Source: JANMDU01 sp031418715 (GTDB taxonomy: Bacteria; Pseudomonadota; Gammaproteobacteria; Burkholderiales; Burkholderiaceae_C). Taken from it: 64,000 nucleotides of DNA. Below are positions 50,137-59,465 of the stretch, one piece after another. A model generated the notes under the pieces. That model did not search any database. It saw only the letters and a program-made list of their open reading frames with translations, and was not told the origin of the DNA. The stretch is from assembly GCA_031418715.1 (NCBI GenBank), contig JANOJL010000049.1, positions 62,001 through 126,000 on the forward strand, written 5' to 3'. A program made the position numbers and the translations under genes. Numbering within the stretch: position 1 is the stretch's first letter; the number at the start of each line of letters is the position of its first letter.

Positions 50137-51096
50137 ATGCAAACTTACCACGCCTGTGTTGACATCGGCGGCACGAAAGTCGCCGTCTCCCTCGCCGACG
50201 CGCAATCCACCGCTACGCGCACACTGCATGCGCGGATCGCCGAGCAAACTGTCAAAGAGGGCAGCAACGATGCGCTGGCGCAGCAAGTCATTCGCTTGCT
50301 CGACGCGAGCTTGGCTCAGCATGGCGTTGCTCGCAGCCAAATCGCCAGCGTGGGCATTTCTTCTTGCGGCCCGTTTATCGTCAACCAAGGCATGGTCGAA
50401 CTTGCTGCGCCCAATATCTGCGGCGGCCTCGCTGGCAAAGCGCGCGGTCTGCCCAATGATTGGTACACCGCACTCTTGCAAGCGCCCATCGCTGCGCTTT
50501 ACCCCAATGTGCGCGTCGAAAACGATGGCATTGGTGCTTTGGAAGCCGAGCGAAGCTGGGGCGCATTGCAAGGCTTTGACCATTGCGCGTATGTGACCTG
50601 GAGCACCGGCATTGGCATGGGCTTGTGTGTGGATGGGCATGTGTTGCGCGGGAAAAATGGCAATGCCGGACACGCTGGGCATATGTTTGTCAGCGACAAT
50701 TTTGATGCGCTGTGTGGCTGCGGCAACATCGGCGACCTAGAAGGGCTGGTTGCAGGCAATGCGATAGAGCGGCGCTTTCAGCAAGATGCCGCTACTATTT
50801 TCATAGCATGTCGCGCAGGTAATACAACGGCTGAAGGCCAAAAAGCCTTAGAAATTGTGCAATCTCTGTGTCGCGATATGGGGCGCGCGATATACAACCT
50901 GATCATCACGCTCGATCTTGAGCGCATCAGCCTAGGCGGCAGCGTTTTTTGGCACAACCAAGACATCATCTTGCCTTTGCTGCGCCAAGAGATTGAAGGC
51001 AAACTGCCTTCTCTTACTGCAGGATGCGAGCTCGTGCCAGCGGGGTTGGGGCTGCAAACGGGCGATTTTGGAGCGTTGGCTTTGACTGCGGCTTGA
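50137..51096 (+). CDS. ROK-family sugar kinase (glucokinase-like)
   Basis: A 319-aa kinase; start MQTYHACVDIGGTKVAVSLA at 50137. Phosphate-binding DIGGTK, a second IDxGxVELAAPNICGGLA region, a GHAGHMFVSDNF then zinc motif CGCGNIGDLEGLV (CxCGxxGxxE), as in ROK hexokinases. A dispersed repeat encodes residues ~218-240 (ATIFIACRAGNTTAEGQKAL) in the C-terminal lobe. Substrate not determined (glucose, N-acetylglucosamine or another hexose). Confidence 0.9.
   Translation: MQTYHACVDIGGTKVAVSLADAQSTATRTLHARIAEQTVKEGSNDALAQQVIRLLDASLAQHGVARSQIASVGISSCGPFIVNQGMVELAAPNICGGLAGKARGLPNDWYTALLQAPIAALYPNVRVENDGIGALEAERSWGALQGFDHCAYVTWSTGIGMGLCVDGHVLRGKNGNAGHAGHMFVSDNFDALCGCGNIGDLEGLVAGNAIERRFQQDAATIFIACRAGNTTAEGQKALEIVQSLCRDMGRAIYNLIITLDLERISLGGSVFWHNQDIILPLLRQEIEGKLPSLTAGCELVPAGLGLQTGDFGALALTAA
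50788..50855 (+). repeat. Dispersed element, copy in the ROK kinase (sense)
   Basis: GCTACTATTTTCATAGCATGT, CGCGCAGGTAATACAACGGC, GGCCAAAAAGCCTTAG. Common sense frame; the GGCC..AAAAAGCC part forms a small hairpin. Confidence 0.85.
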
Positions 51097-52503
51097 TCAC
51101 TTCTTCTTAGCAGGCCTCTGCCAATTGGGAATCGACACCTGCTTGCCGCGCGCCACGCTCAGCGCCCCAGCGGGCGTATCTTTCGTGATCGTCGAACCAC
51201 CGCCCACTGTGCCGCCTGCGCCGATCGTGACGGGTGCGACCAGCACGCAATTGCTCCCGATATGTACATCAGCCTCAATCACCGTGCGGTGTTTGTTGGC
51301 ACCATCGTAGTTCGCCGTGATCGAGCCCGCGCCGTAATTGACGCGCTCGCCGACGGTGGCATCGCCCAGATAGGCGAGATGATTCGCTTTTGCGCCTTTG
51401 GCCAGTGTCGAATTTTTCACCTCCACGAAATTGCCGATATGCACTTCTTCGCCGAGCTGAGCCCCGGGGCGCAGACGGGCAAATGGCCCAATCAGTGCGC
51501 CAGCGCCCACCGCCGCGCCTTCTTTGCCGCCATCGATGTGCGTGAACGGATGAATCACCGCGCCCTTGCAAATAGTGCAATTGGCAATCACGCAATGCGC
51601 GCCGATGCTCACGTCGTCCCCGAGCTTCACGCTGCCTTCAAACACGCAGCCCACGTCAATGCTCACATCTTGCCCACAATCCAAATCGCCGCGCAGATCA
51701 AACCGCGCTGCATCTGCGATGCGCACACCTTGCTCCATGAGGCGATAGGCCGCACGTTTTTGATACGCTCTTTCCAACTCTTGTAGTTGCACAGGGCTGT
51801 TGACGCCAGCCACTTGCAGGCCGTCGGTGGTTTTGAGGGCGACGCAGCCGGTGCCATCAGTGGCGGCCATCTTCACAATTTCTGTCAGGTAATACTCACC
51901 TTGTGTGTTGTTGTTCGTTAGCTGGCTGAGCCATTTTTTGAGCTGCGCGGTAGGCGCTGCCATCACGCCGCTGTACCACTCTTGGATCTCGCGTTGGGCG
52001 GGCGTGGCATCTTTGTGTTCGACAATAGCTTTCACAGTCGCGCCATCGCCATAACCATTCCGCACAATGCGCCCGTAGCCGCTCGGATCGCCATGCTCAA
52101 CGGTGAGCAGCGCCAAATGAGAGCCTGCGCATGCAGCAACCAAATTTTTCAGAGCGTCAGCTTCTATCAGCGGGACATCGCCGTTCAGGATCAGCGTGAT
52201 GCCCTCATCGCCCAACTCGGGTAGCGCTTGCTGCACCGCATGGCCTGTGCCCAGTTGCGGTTCTTGAAGCACATTTTTTAAGTCAAATAGGCCTTTACCC
52301 GTTATATTATCTGCGCAGTATGCTATTACTTGAGGAGCATCATGACCCGTGATCAAAATCACCTTGCGCGGCTTCAATTGCGCGGTGGTCAACAATACAT
52401 GCCCGAGCAAAGCGCGCCCAGCCAGCTTGTGCAACACTTTAGGCAGTTTACTTTTCATGCGGGTGCCCTTGCCCGCAGCCATGATCACTATGTCCAGATT
52501 CAT
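51097..52503 (-). CDS. glmU: GlmU, bifunctional UDP-GlcNAc synthase
   Basis: A 468-aa bifunctional enzyme: an N-terminal uridyltransferase (IVIMAAGKGTRMKSKLPKVL and PQLGTGHAVQQA) and a C-terminal left-handed beta-helix acetyltransferase of hexapeptide repeats ending PVTIGAGGTVGGGSTITKD. Start at 52503. A dispersed repeat gives residues ~73-95 (PQVIAYCADNITGKGLFDLK) between the strand GHD and the NVLQE..GTGHA motif, adding about seven residues compared with E. coli. The start codon overlaps head-to-head with the lipoprotein gene. Confidence 0.95.
   Translation of the reverse strand: MNLDIVIMAAGKGTRMKSKLPKVLHKLAGRALLGHVLLTTAQLKPRKVILITGHDAPQVIAYCADNITGKGLFDLKNVLQEPQLGTGHAVQQALPELGDEGITLILNGDVPLIEADALKNLVAACAGSHLALLTVEHGDPSGYGRIVRNGYGDGATVKAIVEHKDATPAQREIQEWYSGVMAAPTAQLKKWLSQLTNNNTQGEYYLTEIVKMAATDGTGCVALKTTDGLQVAGVNSPVQLQELERAYQKRAAYRLMEQGVRIADAARFDLRGDLDCGQDVSIDVGCVFEGSVKLGDDVSIGAHCVIANCTICKGAVIHPFTHIDGGKEGAAVGAGALIGPFARLRPGAQLGEEVHIGNFVEVKNSTLAKGAKANHLAYLGDATVGERVNYGAGSITANYDGANKHRTVIEADVHIGSNCVLVAPVTIGAGGTVGGGSTITKDTPAGALSVARGKQVSIPNWQRPAKKK
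52270..52340 (-). repeat. Dispersed element, copy in glmU (sense)
   Basis: On the minus strand: GCTCCTCAAGTAATAGCATAC, TGCGCAGATAATATAACGGG, GGCCTATTTGACTTAAAAAAT. Close to consensus apart from the first palindrome arm; common sense frame. Confidence 0.92.
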
Positions 52504-53362
52504 TTCAAGCTTTCGTCTCTTTGCCCTGATTATCGCGGCAACCCTGCTCACCGGATGCAGCGCCATCAAGCTGGCATACAACCAAGCGCCTGATTTGACC
52601 TACTGGTGGCTGGACAGCTATTTTGATTTCAACGAGCAGCAAACCCCCAAGGTGCGCGACGAGCTAACGCGCCTGTTTGCTTGGCATCGCACCAGTGAGT
52701 TGCCCAAAACGGCGGATTTTCTCTCCCAAGCGGGCCAACTCATGGCGGGCGAGGTGAGCGCTGCGCAAGCTTGCCGCATGTACGAGCAAGGCCGCGGCTT
52801 GGTAGACAACATCACAAACCAAGCGCTACCTGCGATGGGCGAACTTGCGCCCACGATGACACCCCAGCAAATAGAGCATTTGAAGCGGAAATACGCCAAA
52901 AATGCCGAAGAATTCAGCCGCGACTACATCCAGAGCAGCCCCGCCAGCCGCGAAGCCAAGCGTTTGAAGCAATCCGTTGATCGCAGCGAAACCTTTTACG
53001 GCAAGCTGGAAGAGCCACAAATTGTAGTGATCAAGCAGGTGCTGGCAGCTTCTAGCTTCGATGCCCCGTTTGCACTCAAAGAGCGTCAGCGCCGCCAGCA
53101 AGAGCTACTCGACATCTTGAGCGGTCTAGCCGCCGCCAAAGCTTCCCCGGCGACCAGTCAGCACGCCTTGCGCGGCTACATCCAACGCGCCTGGGAATCA
53201 CCAGACCTCGCCTACCGCGCTTATGTGCAACGCCTCACAAGCCAAGCCTGCCAGAGCTTTGCCAGCATACATGCGAGCACCAACGCCGCGCAGCGCGCCT
53301 ATGCGGTGAAGGTGCTCAAGGGATACGAGCTAGATTTGCGGACTTTGGCTTCTTCGCGCTGA
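52490..53362 (+). CDS. DUF6279-type lipoprotein
   Basis: A 290-aa lipoprotein: signal MSRFISSFRLFALIIAATLL then lipobox LLTGC, followed by AIKLAYNQAPDLTYWWLDSY and FDFNEQQTPKVRDELTRLFA, the DUF6279 signature, and a largely helical body. Its ATG at 52490 lies within the first codons of glmU on the other strand (14-bp overlap). Function unknown. Confidence 0.85.
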   Translation: MSRFISSFRLFALIIAATLLTGCSAIKLAYNQAPDLTYWWLDSYFDFNEQQTPKVRDELTRLFAWHRTSELPKTADFLSQAGQLMAGEVSAAQACRMYEQGRGLVDNITNQALPAMGELAPTMTPQQIEHLKRKYAKNAEEFSRDYIQSSPASREAKRLKQSVDRSETFYGKLEEPQIVVIKQVLAASSFDAPFALKERQRRQQELLDILSGLAAAKASPATSQHALRGYIQRAWESPDLAYRAYVQRLTSQACQSFASIHASTNAAQRAYAVKVLKGYELDLRTLASSR

Positions 53363-53461
53363 GATTTTGGCCGGTTGAGTTGGCGATCTTTTGGCCGCTT
53401 TGCTGGTGCGTCAAGGCCTGTGGGAGCTGTCTTGTCCAGAAAGAAATCTTCAGTGCGAAAT

Positions 53462-53530
53462 CACTATTAATTCAATAGCACTCGACGCAAGAACTATAAC
53501 GACTAAGTGCCAATTCCTCTTCAAACTTTA
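53462..53530 (+). repeat. Dispersed element, intergenic copy supplying the DUF1501 stop
   Basis: ACTATTAATTCAATAGCACTC, GACGCAAGAACTATAACGAC, CCTCTTCAAACTTTACG. The TGA of the convergent DUF1501 gene (53521-53523) is inside its tail. Confidence 0.85.
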
Positions 53531-54906
53531 CGAAACACACCATCCAACCGAGCATCCCAGCTGCTTCCGTGTAAAAGGGTTTGCAGCTGCGAATCAGGCA
53601 GTGCAAAACTGGCGCGCAGGCTTTGCGCGAGCACGGCGCGGTAGTCGTGGTGAGCGGGGAGGTCGCGGTTTTCGTTGAGGTTGCCTTTTGCCAGGCCCGT
53701 CCATTGCCCATGCACTTTGCCGCCATTGACGCGATTGCCAATCAGCCAGAGCGCATTGCCAAAGCCGTGATCGGTGCCTTTGGTGCCGTTTTCGGAGGCG
53801 GTGCGACCAAATTCACTCATCACGATGATCAGATCGCCGGGCTGATCGAATTCGCTGCGCAATTGTGCAAGGCCGCGAGCCAGAGCGCCCAGATTATTGG
53901 CCAGCTGGCCTACTGCGCTGCCTTGGTTGGCATGCGTGTCCCAGCCACCAGCAGACAGGAAGCCTAGGCGAAGCCGGGGATCGTTGCGCATCAGCGTGGC
54001 CAAATGCTGCGCGTCAAGCGCCAGGCCGACCGGGTCGGAAGCGCCATTGCTGGCTGCTTGCATCTGGGCTTGTTGGGCTGGTGTGCTCGGTGGGGTACCG
54101 TCTTTGTCGAGCAGGCGACGTTGGGAAGCCCCCGCCATACCGACCATTTCGGCATTCATATTGGCTGTGCGCACGGTGCGCTCTTGCATCAGTTCTTGCG
54201 AGGTTTGCATCCGGCTGCCTGCTCCTTGGCGGAAGGCTTCGCTGATCTTGTCGTTGCCAGAATACAAATCCATCAAGGCGCTGCGCTGCTTCTCGTTGGC
54301 CAACACGCCGGTGCGGGCGGCTGCATCGCCGCGCGGGATCAGCTTGACGGCTGTTTGGCCAGAAAGGATCGCTGGATTGGCCTCGCCCACGCCGAGCGCA
54401 GAGCCCGGTGCGCGGGTGGCGAGTTTGTTCATCCAACCCACGGGAGAGCTACTTTTTTCGGGCAAGCCAATTTCCATCAAATACTGCGCATCAAAATGCG
54501 AGCGATTTGGCGTGGGCAATCCGGCGCTGGCGATCACTCCGAGCGTGCCCTCGTTCCACAGCGGCATGAGGGCGCTAAGGGCAGGGTGCAGGGCAAAGCG
54601 ATCATCCAGCTTCAAAGCGGTCTCGCGCGAGCCATCGGGCGCGGCGATGGCGATGTTGGGGCGAATCGCGTAATAGTCGCGGTCGCTGTAGGGCACCAGA
54701 GCAGAGAGGCCGTCGTAGGCGCCGCGCAGGAAGACGACAACCATGCGGCCTTGCGAGAGCGCAGCGGAGCTGCCCGCTGGGGCGCGCTGGGCGAAGACGC
54801 GCGGCGTGGCCAAACCCATGCCCAAACCAGTCAGACCGAGCGCGATCAGGTGGCGGCGAGAAAGTGCGGAGTCAGCATGAGCTTGTGAGGTGTGAATCGA
54901 GGTCAT
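53521..54906 (-). CDS. DUF1501 protein (Tat-exported)
   Basis: A 461-aa protein with a Tat-like leader SRRHLIALGLTGLGMGLATP and the DUF1501 body: GRMVVVFLRGAYDGLSALVP, WNEGTLGVIASAGLPTPNRS, LIIVMSEFGRTASENGTKG (alkaline-phosphatase-like Asp/Ser region) and TDHGFGNALWLIGNRVNGGK. DUF1501 and DUF1800 genes are regularly paired; the enzymatic role is not known. The start of the DUF1800 gene lies 10 bp upstream of the ATG. Confidence 0.9.
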   Translation of the reverse strand: MTSIHTSQAHADSALSRRHLIALGLTGLGMGLATPRVFAQRAPAGSSAALSQGRMVVVFLRGAYDGLSALVPYSDRDYYAIRPNIAIAAPDGSRETALKLDDRFALHPALSALMPLWNEGTLGVIASAGLPTPNRSHFDAQYLMEIGLPEKSSSPVGWMNKLATRAPGSALGVGEANPAILSGQTAVKLIPRGDAAARTGVLANEKQRSALMDLYSGNDKISEAFRQGAGSRMQTSQELMQERTVRTANMNAEMVGMAGASQRRLLDKDGTPPSTPAQQAQMQAASNGASDPVGLALDAQHLATLMRNDPRLRLGFLSAGGWDTHANQGSAVGQLANNLGALARGLAQLRSEFDQPGDLIIVMSEFGRTASENGTKGTDHGFGNALWLIGNRVNGGKVHGQWTGLAKGNLNENRDLPAHHDYRAVLAQSLRASFALPDSQLQTLLHGSSWDARLDGVFRKV

Positions 54907-54916
54907 GGTGGGTTCC

Positions 54917-56368
54917 TTATTTGCTCATGAATTCAGGTGCAGCTAGCAGCATGCCGGTGCGCATATTGGGCGAACTTTCCTTATTGATGCGCTCGCGGGT
55001 GGCGCTGCTGTAGAACTGTTGCAAGAAACTCGGCTCTTCGATACGCGGCGCTAGGCCAAAGGCGTAATCTGCGCGGCGTGTGAGGGCTTCGGGGGCGAGC
55101 CAGGTGGCGGCATCGGTTGCATAACCGTCGGGCGTTTGCCAGCCGTTGATGGGTTGGCCGGTTTGCGCGAGGAAGCCTGAAGTTTGACGCAAATTTTGAT
55201 TGCGGTTGGCATCGTCTTTCACGGTGCCTGCGGCGGCAAGGCTGGAGCAGGCGTAGTCCATCGGGGTTTTAAACAAAGTGTTGCTGGCATCCCAGAATTC
55301 AGGCGATTCGATCATCGTGCGCATCACGGCAGCGATATCCCCACCGCTGCGGGTGAAGGCGTTGGCCAGTTGGTTCACCAGTGTTTTGGAAGGCTTGTCT
55401 TCTACAAAAAATGCAGCGAGCCGCGCGGCTATTCTCTGGGCTGTGGCCGGTTGTTGCGCTAGAAATTTGATCGCGGCGATGCCCTGCGATTGGCCACTTT
55501 CGTTGAACGTGCGCCCCAAAACCGTTTTGCTGCCTTCTTCATGCGCACGTGGGCGAAAGACAAACCCCGGGCCATTGTTGATATCGACCGACCAGCCCGT
55601 CAGGATGCGTGCCATCTCGCGCACATCCGTCTGCGTGTAGCCGGTGTTCACGCCCAGCGTGTGCAGCTCCATCAGCTCTCTAGCGTAGTTTTCGTTCAGG
55701 CCGCGCTGCGTGCTTTGTGCTTGATCGAGGTAAAGCAACATCGCGGGATGCTGCGCCGTGGCCAACAGCAGGTCTTCGAACTTTCCCAAAGCATGTGGGC
55801 GAATCGCAGTGAGCAAATAATTGCCCACATAAGGTCGCACTGGGCCTTTGCCTACAAAGACATTGAAATGGTTGAACCAAAATTCCGTCATGCGGGCGAG
55901 CAGCGGGTTTTCTAGATCGGGATTGCTGCAAGAGGCCAGGCGCCATGCCCCAGCACCCAAAGCCATATCGCGGGAATAATTTTCGGGGTCATTGCCTGCA
56001 TTAGCCATCGTATTGTCGCTTTGCATGGCGGCAGCAGATTTTTGTTGATTGACGCGCTCGACTTTCCGCGCTTCGCGTTCTTCATGGAAACGGGCAGTGA
56101 CTTGCTTTTGATCGGCCGCCAAGGCGATCAAGGCGGGCGGCAGCGAAGCAGGGCGTTGGCTGGCGGCTTGAGCCGCATCCAGCTGCGCAAGGCTCCAAGC
56201 CTTCGCGCTGGGCGCAGCCGCCTGCGCGGAGGCGGGTGTGGGGCCGTAGCCCAAGCGAGAGGTGGCGCGCCAAACGGCGGCTGGGCTGGTGTCTGGCAAA
56301 GCCTGAGCAAAACTGCTGGCGCTGGCAGCCAGTATCCAGCAAGCCAGCACGGTGATCTTTTTGTTCAT
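54917..56368 (-). CDS. DUF1800 protein
   Basis: A 483-aa exported protein: signal MNKKITVLACWILAASASSFA, then the DUF1800 pattern NYARELMELHTLGVNTGYTQ, DVREMARILTGWSVD, and IMSPEFWDASN-like MIESPEFWDASNTLF. The ATG at 56368 follows AGGAGAACACCC. It forms an operon with DUF1501, 10 bp apart. Confidence 0.9.
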   Translation of the reverse strand: MNKKITVLACWILAASASSFAQALPDTSPAAVWRATSRLGYGPTPASAQAAAPSAKAWSLAQLDAAQAASQRPASLPPALIALAADQKQVTARFHEEREARKVERVNQQKSAAAMQSDNTMANAGNDPENYSRDMALGAGAWRLASCSNPDLENPLLARMTEFWFNHFNVFVGKGPVRPYVGNYLLTAIRPHALGKFEDLLLATAQHPAMLLYLDQAQSTQRGLNENYARELMELHTLGVNTGYTQTDVREMARILTGWSVDINNGPGFVFRPRAHEEGSKTVLGRTFNESGQSQGIAAIKFLAQQPATAQRIAARLAAFFVEDKPSKTLVNQLANAFTRSGGDIAAVMRTMIESPEFWDASNTLFKTPMDYACSSLAAAGTVKDDANRNQNLRQTSGFLAQTGQPINGWQTPDGYATDAATWLAPEALTRRADYAFGLAPRIEEPSFLQQFYSSATRERINKESSPNMRTGMLLAAPEFMSK

Positions 56369-56478
56369 GGGTGTTCTCCTGTGATCTGTTAAACGCGTTG
56401 CAGCTTGATGCGTTGGCATGGTTTACACAGCTTTACGGCGCTTTGCTGAGTGGATACGTTTCAAGTGACCCAAAAATG

Positions 56479-56505
56479 AAAAAGCCCAGTCAACCTGGGC
56501 TTTTT
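56479..56505. terminator. Terminator between DUF1800 promoter side and peptide-binding gene
   Basis: AAAAAGCCCAG-TCAAC-CTGGGCTTTTT, a symmetrical hairpin 20 bp after the stop of the minus-strand binding-protein gene. It also reads as a terminator on the plus strand. Confidence 0.88.
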
Positions 56506-56524
56506 CAGATATCAAAGTCAAAGA

Positions 56525-58114
56525 TCAGTTGACTTTCACCAAGCGCCAGTCGATGCGGTTGTCTGCGCGATGCGTCACTTCGATATTTTTCTTCATCGCC
56601 CAAGGAATGATTTGGTTATGCAGCGGAAGATAGGCCACATCATCATGCGACAGTTTTAAGGCTTTGCCGATGAGATCGCGCCGAAGCAGGGGATCCGTTT
56701 CTACTTTGATACGCTCAACCAAGCCATCCATCTGCGGATTGGAATAGCGCCCCACGTTGTAATTGCCGTCGCCGCCCACGCCCACCGTGCGATGCAGCGA
56801 TTGCAGGCTATAGAGTGCATCAAAGGTCGGCACGCCCCAGCCGAGCATATAAATGCTGGCTTCATAGCGCTGAATCATGGGGAAATACGTCACCAAAGGC
56901 TGTGTGCGCAGCTTGGCTGTCACGCCAATCTTTGACCACATCACAGTGACGGCTTGGCAGATTCTCTCGTCGTTGATGTAACGGTTGTTGGGGCAAGCAA
57001 AATCCACTTCAAAGCCGTCTTTGTAGCCCGCCTCATCCAGCAGTTTCTTAGCAGCGGCAATATTGAAAGGATGTCTCGCGTCAAGGGCTTTTGTCCAGCC
57101 GTTAACCTGAGGTGCAATCATGGTGCCTGTGGGCGCGGCCATGTTGCGCATCGTCACCTTATGAATCGCATCGATATCGATGGCTTGGTAAAGCGCTTTG
57201 CGTACACGCACATCCTTGAGCGGGTTTTTGCCTTTCACATTGGAGCCTGGCAGTTCGGCGCGGAATTGATCCATTCCTAAGAAAATCGTGCGCGCTTCTG
57301 CACCGTCAACCACCTTCAGCGAAGGTGCTTCGCGCAGCCGAGGTAAATCTTGTGGGCTGGGATCCAGCGAAAAATCCACCTCGCCGGAGAGCAAGGCCGC
57401 GCCGCGCGTGGCTTCAGATTTGATCGGGGTGTAGACAATCTCGGTCACGTTGGTAGCGGCAAACTTTGTATTCCAGCCCCACCAATTCGGATTCTTGACC
57501 AGCACCAGCTTCTGGTCGGGCAGCCATTCTTTGACCATATAGGGGCCGGTGCCCATCGCATTGCGGTGCGCAAAGCTCTCGTCTTTGGTGCGAATATCTT
57601 TAGGCTCGACCGATTTATTTTTTTCCGCCCAAGCTTTGCTCATCATGCGCAACTCGGTGAGTTGGTTGATCAACACAGGATTGGGGCCTTTGAGGTGGAT
57701 ATCCAAGGTCGTCGCATCGACTTTTTCGATGCGATCAAAGCCTGAAACGTAAGGCCCAAAGTTAGACGACTTGGCCATCGCGCGCTGCAAAGAAAACACA
57801 GCATCATCCACTGTGAATGCGCTGCCATCCGCAAATTTGACACCTTGGCGCAGCGTGATACGCATTTGCTTGGGATTGACCAGCTTCCAAGCGGTCGCCA
57901 AAATCGGTTCGGGCTGGAAGGTTTTGCTGTTGTAGTAGACCAATGATTCATAAAACGCCGCGTGCACGCCATTGGCCAACGCATTGTTTTGCGAATGGAT
58001 GTCTAGCGTGGGAATATCGCTGGCGCTCGTCCATTTAAATGTTTTGGCAGCCACGGTGCTGCTCATGCCTGCCAGCACCATGCTGGCAGCGAGGAGGGAT
58101 AGTTGGATCTTCAT
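56525..58114 (-). CDS. Peptide/opine ABC solute-binding protein (DppA/OppA family)
   Basis: A 529-aa SBP_bac_5 protein: signal MKIQLSLLAASMVLAGMSST ending near VAA, then FKWTSASDIPTLDIHSQNNA and ALATAWKLVNPKQMRITLRQ-like ILATAWKLVNPKQM. No permease genes are adjacent. Start preceded by a weak GAGAGCAAACCG. Substrate unknown; peptides or opines are the family norm. Confidence 0.9.
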   Translation of the reverse strand: MKIQLSLLAASMVLAGMSSTVAAKTFKWTSASDIPTLDIHSQNNALANGVHAAFYESLVYYNSKTFQPEPILATAWKLVNPKQMRITLRQGVKFADGSAFTVDDAVFSLQRAMAKSSNFGPYVSGFDRIEKVDATTLDIHLKGPNPVLINQLTELRMMSKAWAEKNKSVEPKDIRTKDESFAHRNAMGTGPYMVKEWLPDQKLVLVKNPNWWGWNTKFAATNVTEIVYTPIKSEATRGAALLSGEVDFSLDPSPQDLPRLREAPSLKVVDGAEARTIFLGMDQFRAELPGSNVKGKNPLKDVRVRKALYQAIDIDAIHKVTMRNMAAPTGTMIAPQVNGWTKALDARHPFNIAAAKKLLDEAGYKDGFEVDFACPNNRYINDERICQAVTVMWSKIGVTAKLRTQPLVTYFPMIQRYEASIYMLGWGVPTFDALYSLQSLHRTVGVGGDGNYNVGRYSNPQMDGLVERIKVETDPLLRRDLIGKALKLSHDDVAYLPLHNQIIPWAMKKNIEVTHRADNRIDWRLVKVN

Positions 58115-58282
58115 CGGTTTGCTCTCAAGTTCAAAGGATTCAAAGGATTCACAGGAAGCAAAAATGATGCCTTAATATGAATCACCCTGCGAAGAGGATT
58201 TACCCCGAGTCAGGGCGCAGAGTTGTCGCTTGAATGACGAAGTGCTTATAAAAACACCAACAACAGGGCGAGTTTGGGGCTG

Positions 58283-58699
58283 TCAAGCTAATTTTTTCGC
58301 CACCGCCAGCAAGCGGTCATAAAGATCCGCGAATTGGGGCATCAGCGTCAATGCAGCAATGAAGCCATCGCGATCATAAACATGGCTCAGGCGATTACGC
58401 TCGTCAACCGCGCTGATCAGCAACTCATAATCAGCCACCTCGAAATATCCCGCAAGAAAACAAGCCTTGATGACTTTCTTGGGCGTAGATTCTTCTACGC
58501 CATCGAGTTCTTTTAGGATAGCGCGCCAAGTTTTCCAGCAAAGCTCAGTGGTGTATTCAAATTTTTGGATGCAACCGTTTTGCAAGCCATCCAGCAAAAC
58601 ATCGTTGCTTAGATCGGCTGCTGTTTGCATCCAATCGAGTCTGGCCAGCATGCCAAAGCTCTTAACCGCCTCTGACCACGCTGCCAGTTTTACATCCAT
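58283..58699 (-). CDS. HEPN (HI0074-family) protein, module 1
   Basis: A 138-aa four-helix protein: LQNGCIQKFEYTTELCWKTW, KVIKACFLAGYF and the RxxxxH RNase-like motif in DERNRLSHVYD. This family partners MNT nucleotidyltransferases. It overlaps the MNT gene by 10 bp. In HEPN/MNT toxin-antitoxin systems the HEPN ribonuclease is the toxin, AMPylated by the MNT. Confidence 0.85.
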   Translation of the reverse strand: MDVKLAAWSEAVKSFGMLARLDWMQTAADLSNDVLLDGLQNGCIQKFEYTTELCWKTWRAILKELDGVEESTPKKVIKACFLAGYFEVADYELLISAVDERNRLSHVYDRDGFIAALTLMPQFADLYDRLLAVAKKLA

Positions 58700-59022
58700 C
58701 TAATAGCCCCTTGCCGCACTTCACGTTTAAATCGCCCCGCCACCAAAGGGCTGGCAACGATATCAACATGGAAGGGTACAAAAGAATCGTCAATCGCTTC
58801 TTCTAAGGCGCTTAGCCGCTCGCGTGTTAAGGGAGCATCAATCCAAAAATCAAAATCGGAGTTCCAGCGATGGGTGTATTTTGCACGCGAGCCATAGAGA
58901 TACACCGGCGTGTCTGGCGGCAAAGAACTTTTGAACAGCTGTCGCAAATAACCGATACTTCGCTCGGTCAGTTGCTGGAGTGCGCCCGTTTGAGGTATTG
59001 CAGAAGTATGGGCTGTTGTCAT
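58690..59022 (-). CDS. MNT-type nucleotidyltransferase, module 1
   Basis: A 110-aa minimal nucleotidyltransferase: YLYGSRAKYTHRWNSDFDFW, the GSx10DxD motif (Asp in SDFDFWID). An N-terminal tail of ~20 residues. It lies upstream of its HEPN partner, the reverse of module 2. Confidence 0.87.
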   Translation of the reverse strand: MTTAHTSAIPQTGALQQLTERSIGYLRQLFKSSLPPDTPVYLYGSRAKYTHRWNSDFDFWIDAPLTRERLSALEEAIDDSFVPFHVDIVASPLVAGRFKREVRQGAIRWM

Positions 59023-59103
59023 GATAAAAATAAGTCTACCAGAGTAAAAAAATCAAAGCAGAAGTTTGCCGCTCACCTTGCCGTATGTCCGTCGATCACA
59101 TTC

Positions 59104-59155
59104 CAAGCCCTGACTCCAAGCCCTGACTCCGAGCCATGACTCCGAGCCATGACCC
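59104..59155. repeat. Four 13-bp tandem repeats between the MNT/HEPN modules
   Basis: Units CAAGCCCTGACTC (two) then CGAGCCATGACTC and CGAGCCATGACCC. They fill the gap between the two modules. Confidence 0.85.
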
Positions 59156-59171
59156 CGCGAATTAGACGCCA

Positions 59172-59465
59172 TCAAACCGAAATGATGTTTTTTGTCAGCG
59201 CTTGCTTTTGAAGATACTCTGGCACTTCTTGCAACACATGCCAATCCACCCGCATCGGCAAATCACTGTCTTCCAAGTCCATGCGCAAGCAAGCGCGTTG
59301 AAGCATGGATATGGGCTCTGTGCTGTCAAGCAAAATATCCAAATCTGAATGCGGCTTGGCTAAGCCTTGCGTTCGCGAGCCAAAGGCGTAAAGCGTTGCA
59401 GCAGGCGCATGCTGCTTAAAAACATCAACGAGCAATGCTCGATGCTCTGGCGCCAGATCAATCAT
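59172..59465 (-). CDS. MNT-type nucleotidyltransferase, module 2
   Basis: A 97-aa protein; start MIDLAPEHRALLVDVFKQHA at 59465, overlapping the HEPN stop by 8 bp. Motif YAFGSRTQGLAKPHSDLDIL (GSx10DxD). A third Asp in MRVDWHV. Downstream of its HEPN partner. Confidence 0.88.
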   Translation of the reverse strand: MIDLAPEHRALLVDVFKQHAPAATLYAFGSRTQGLAKPHSDLDILLDSTEPISMLQRACLRMDLEDSDLPMRVDWHVLQEVPEYLQKQALTKNIISV

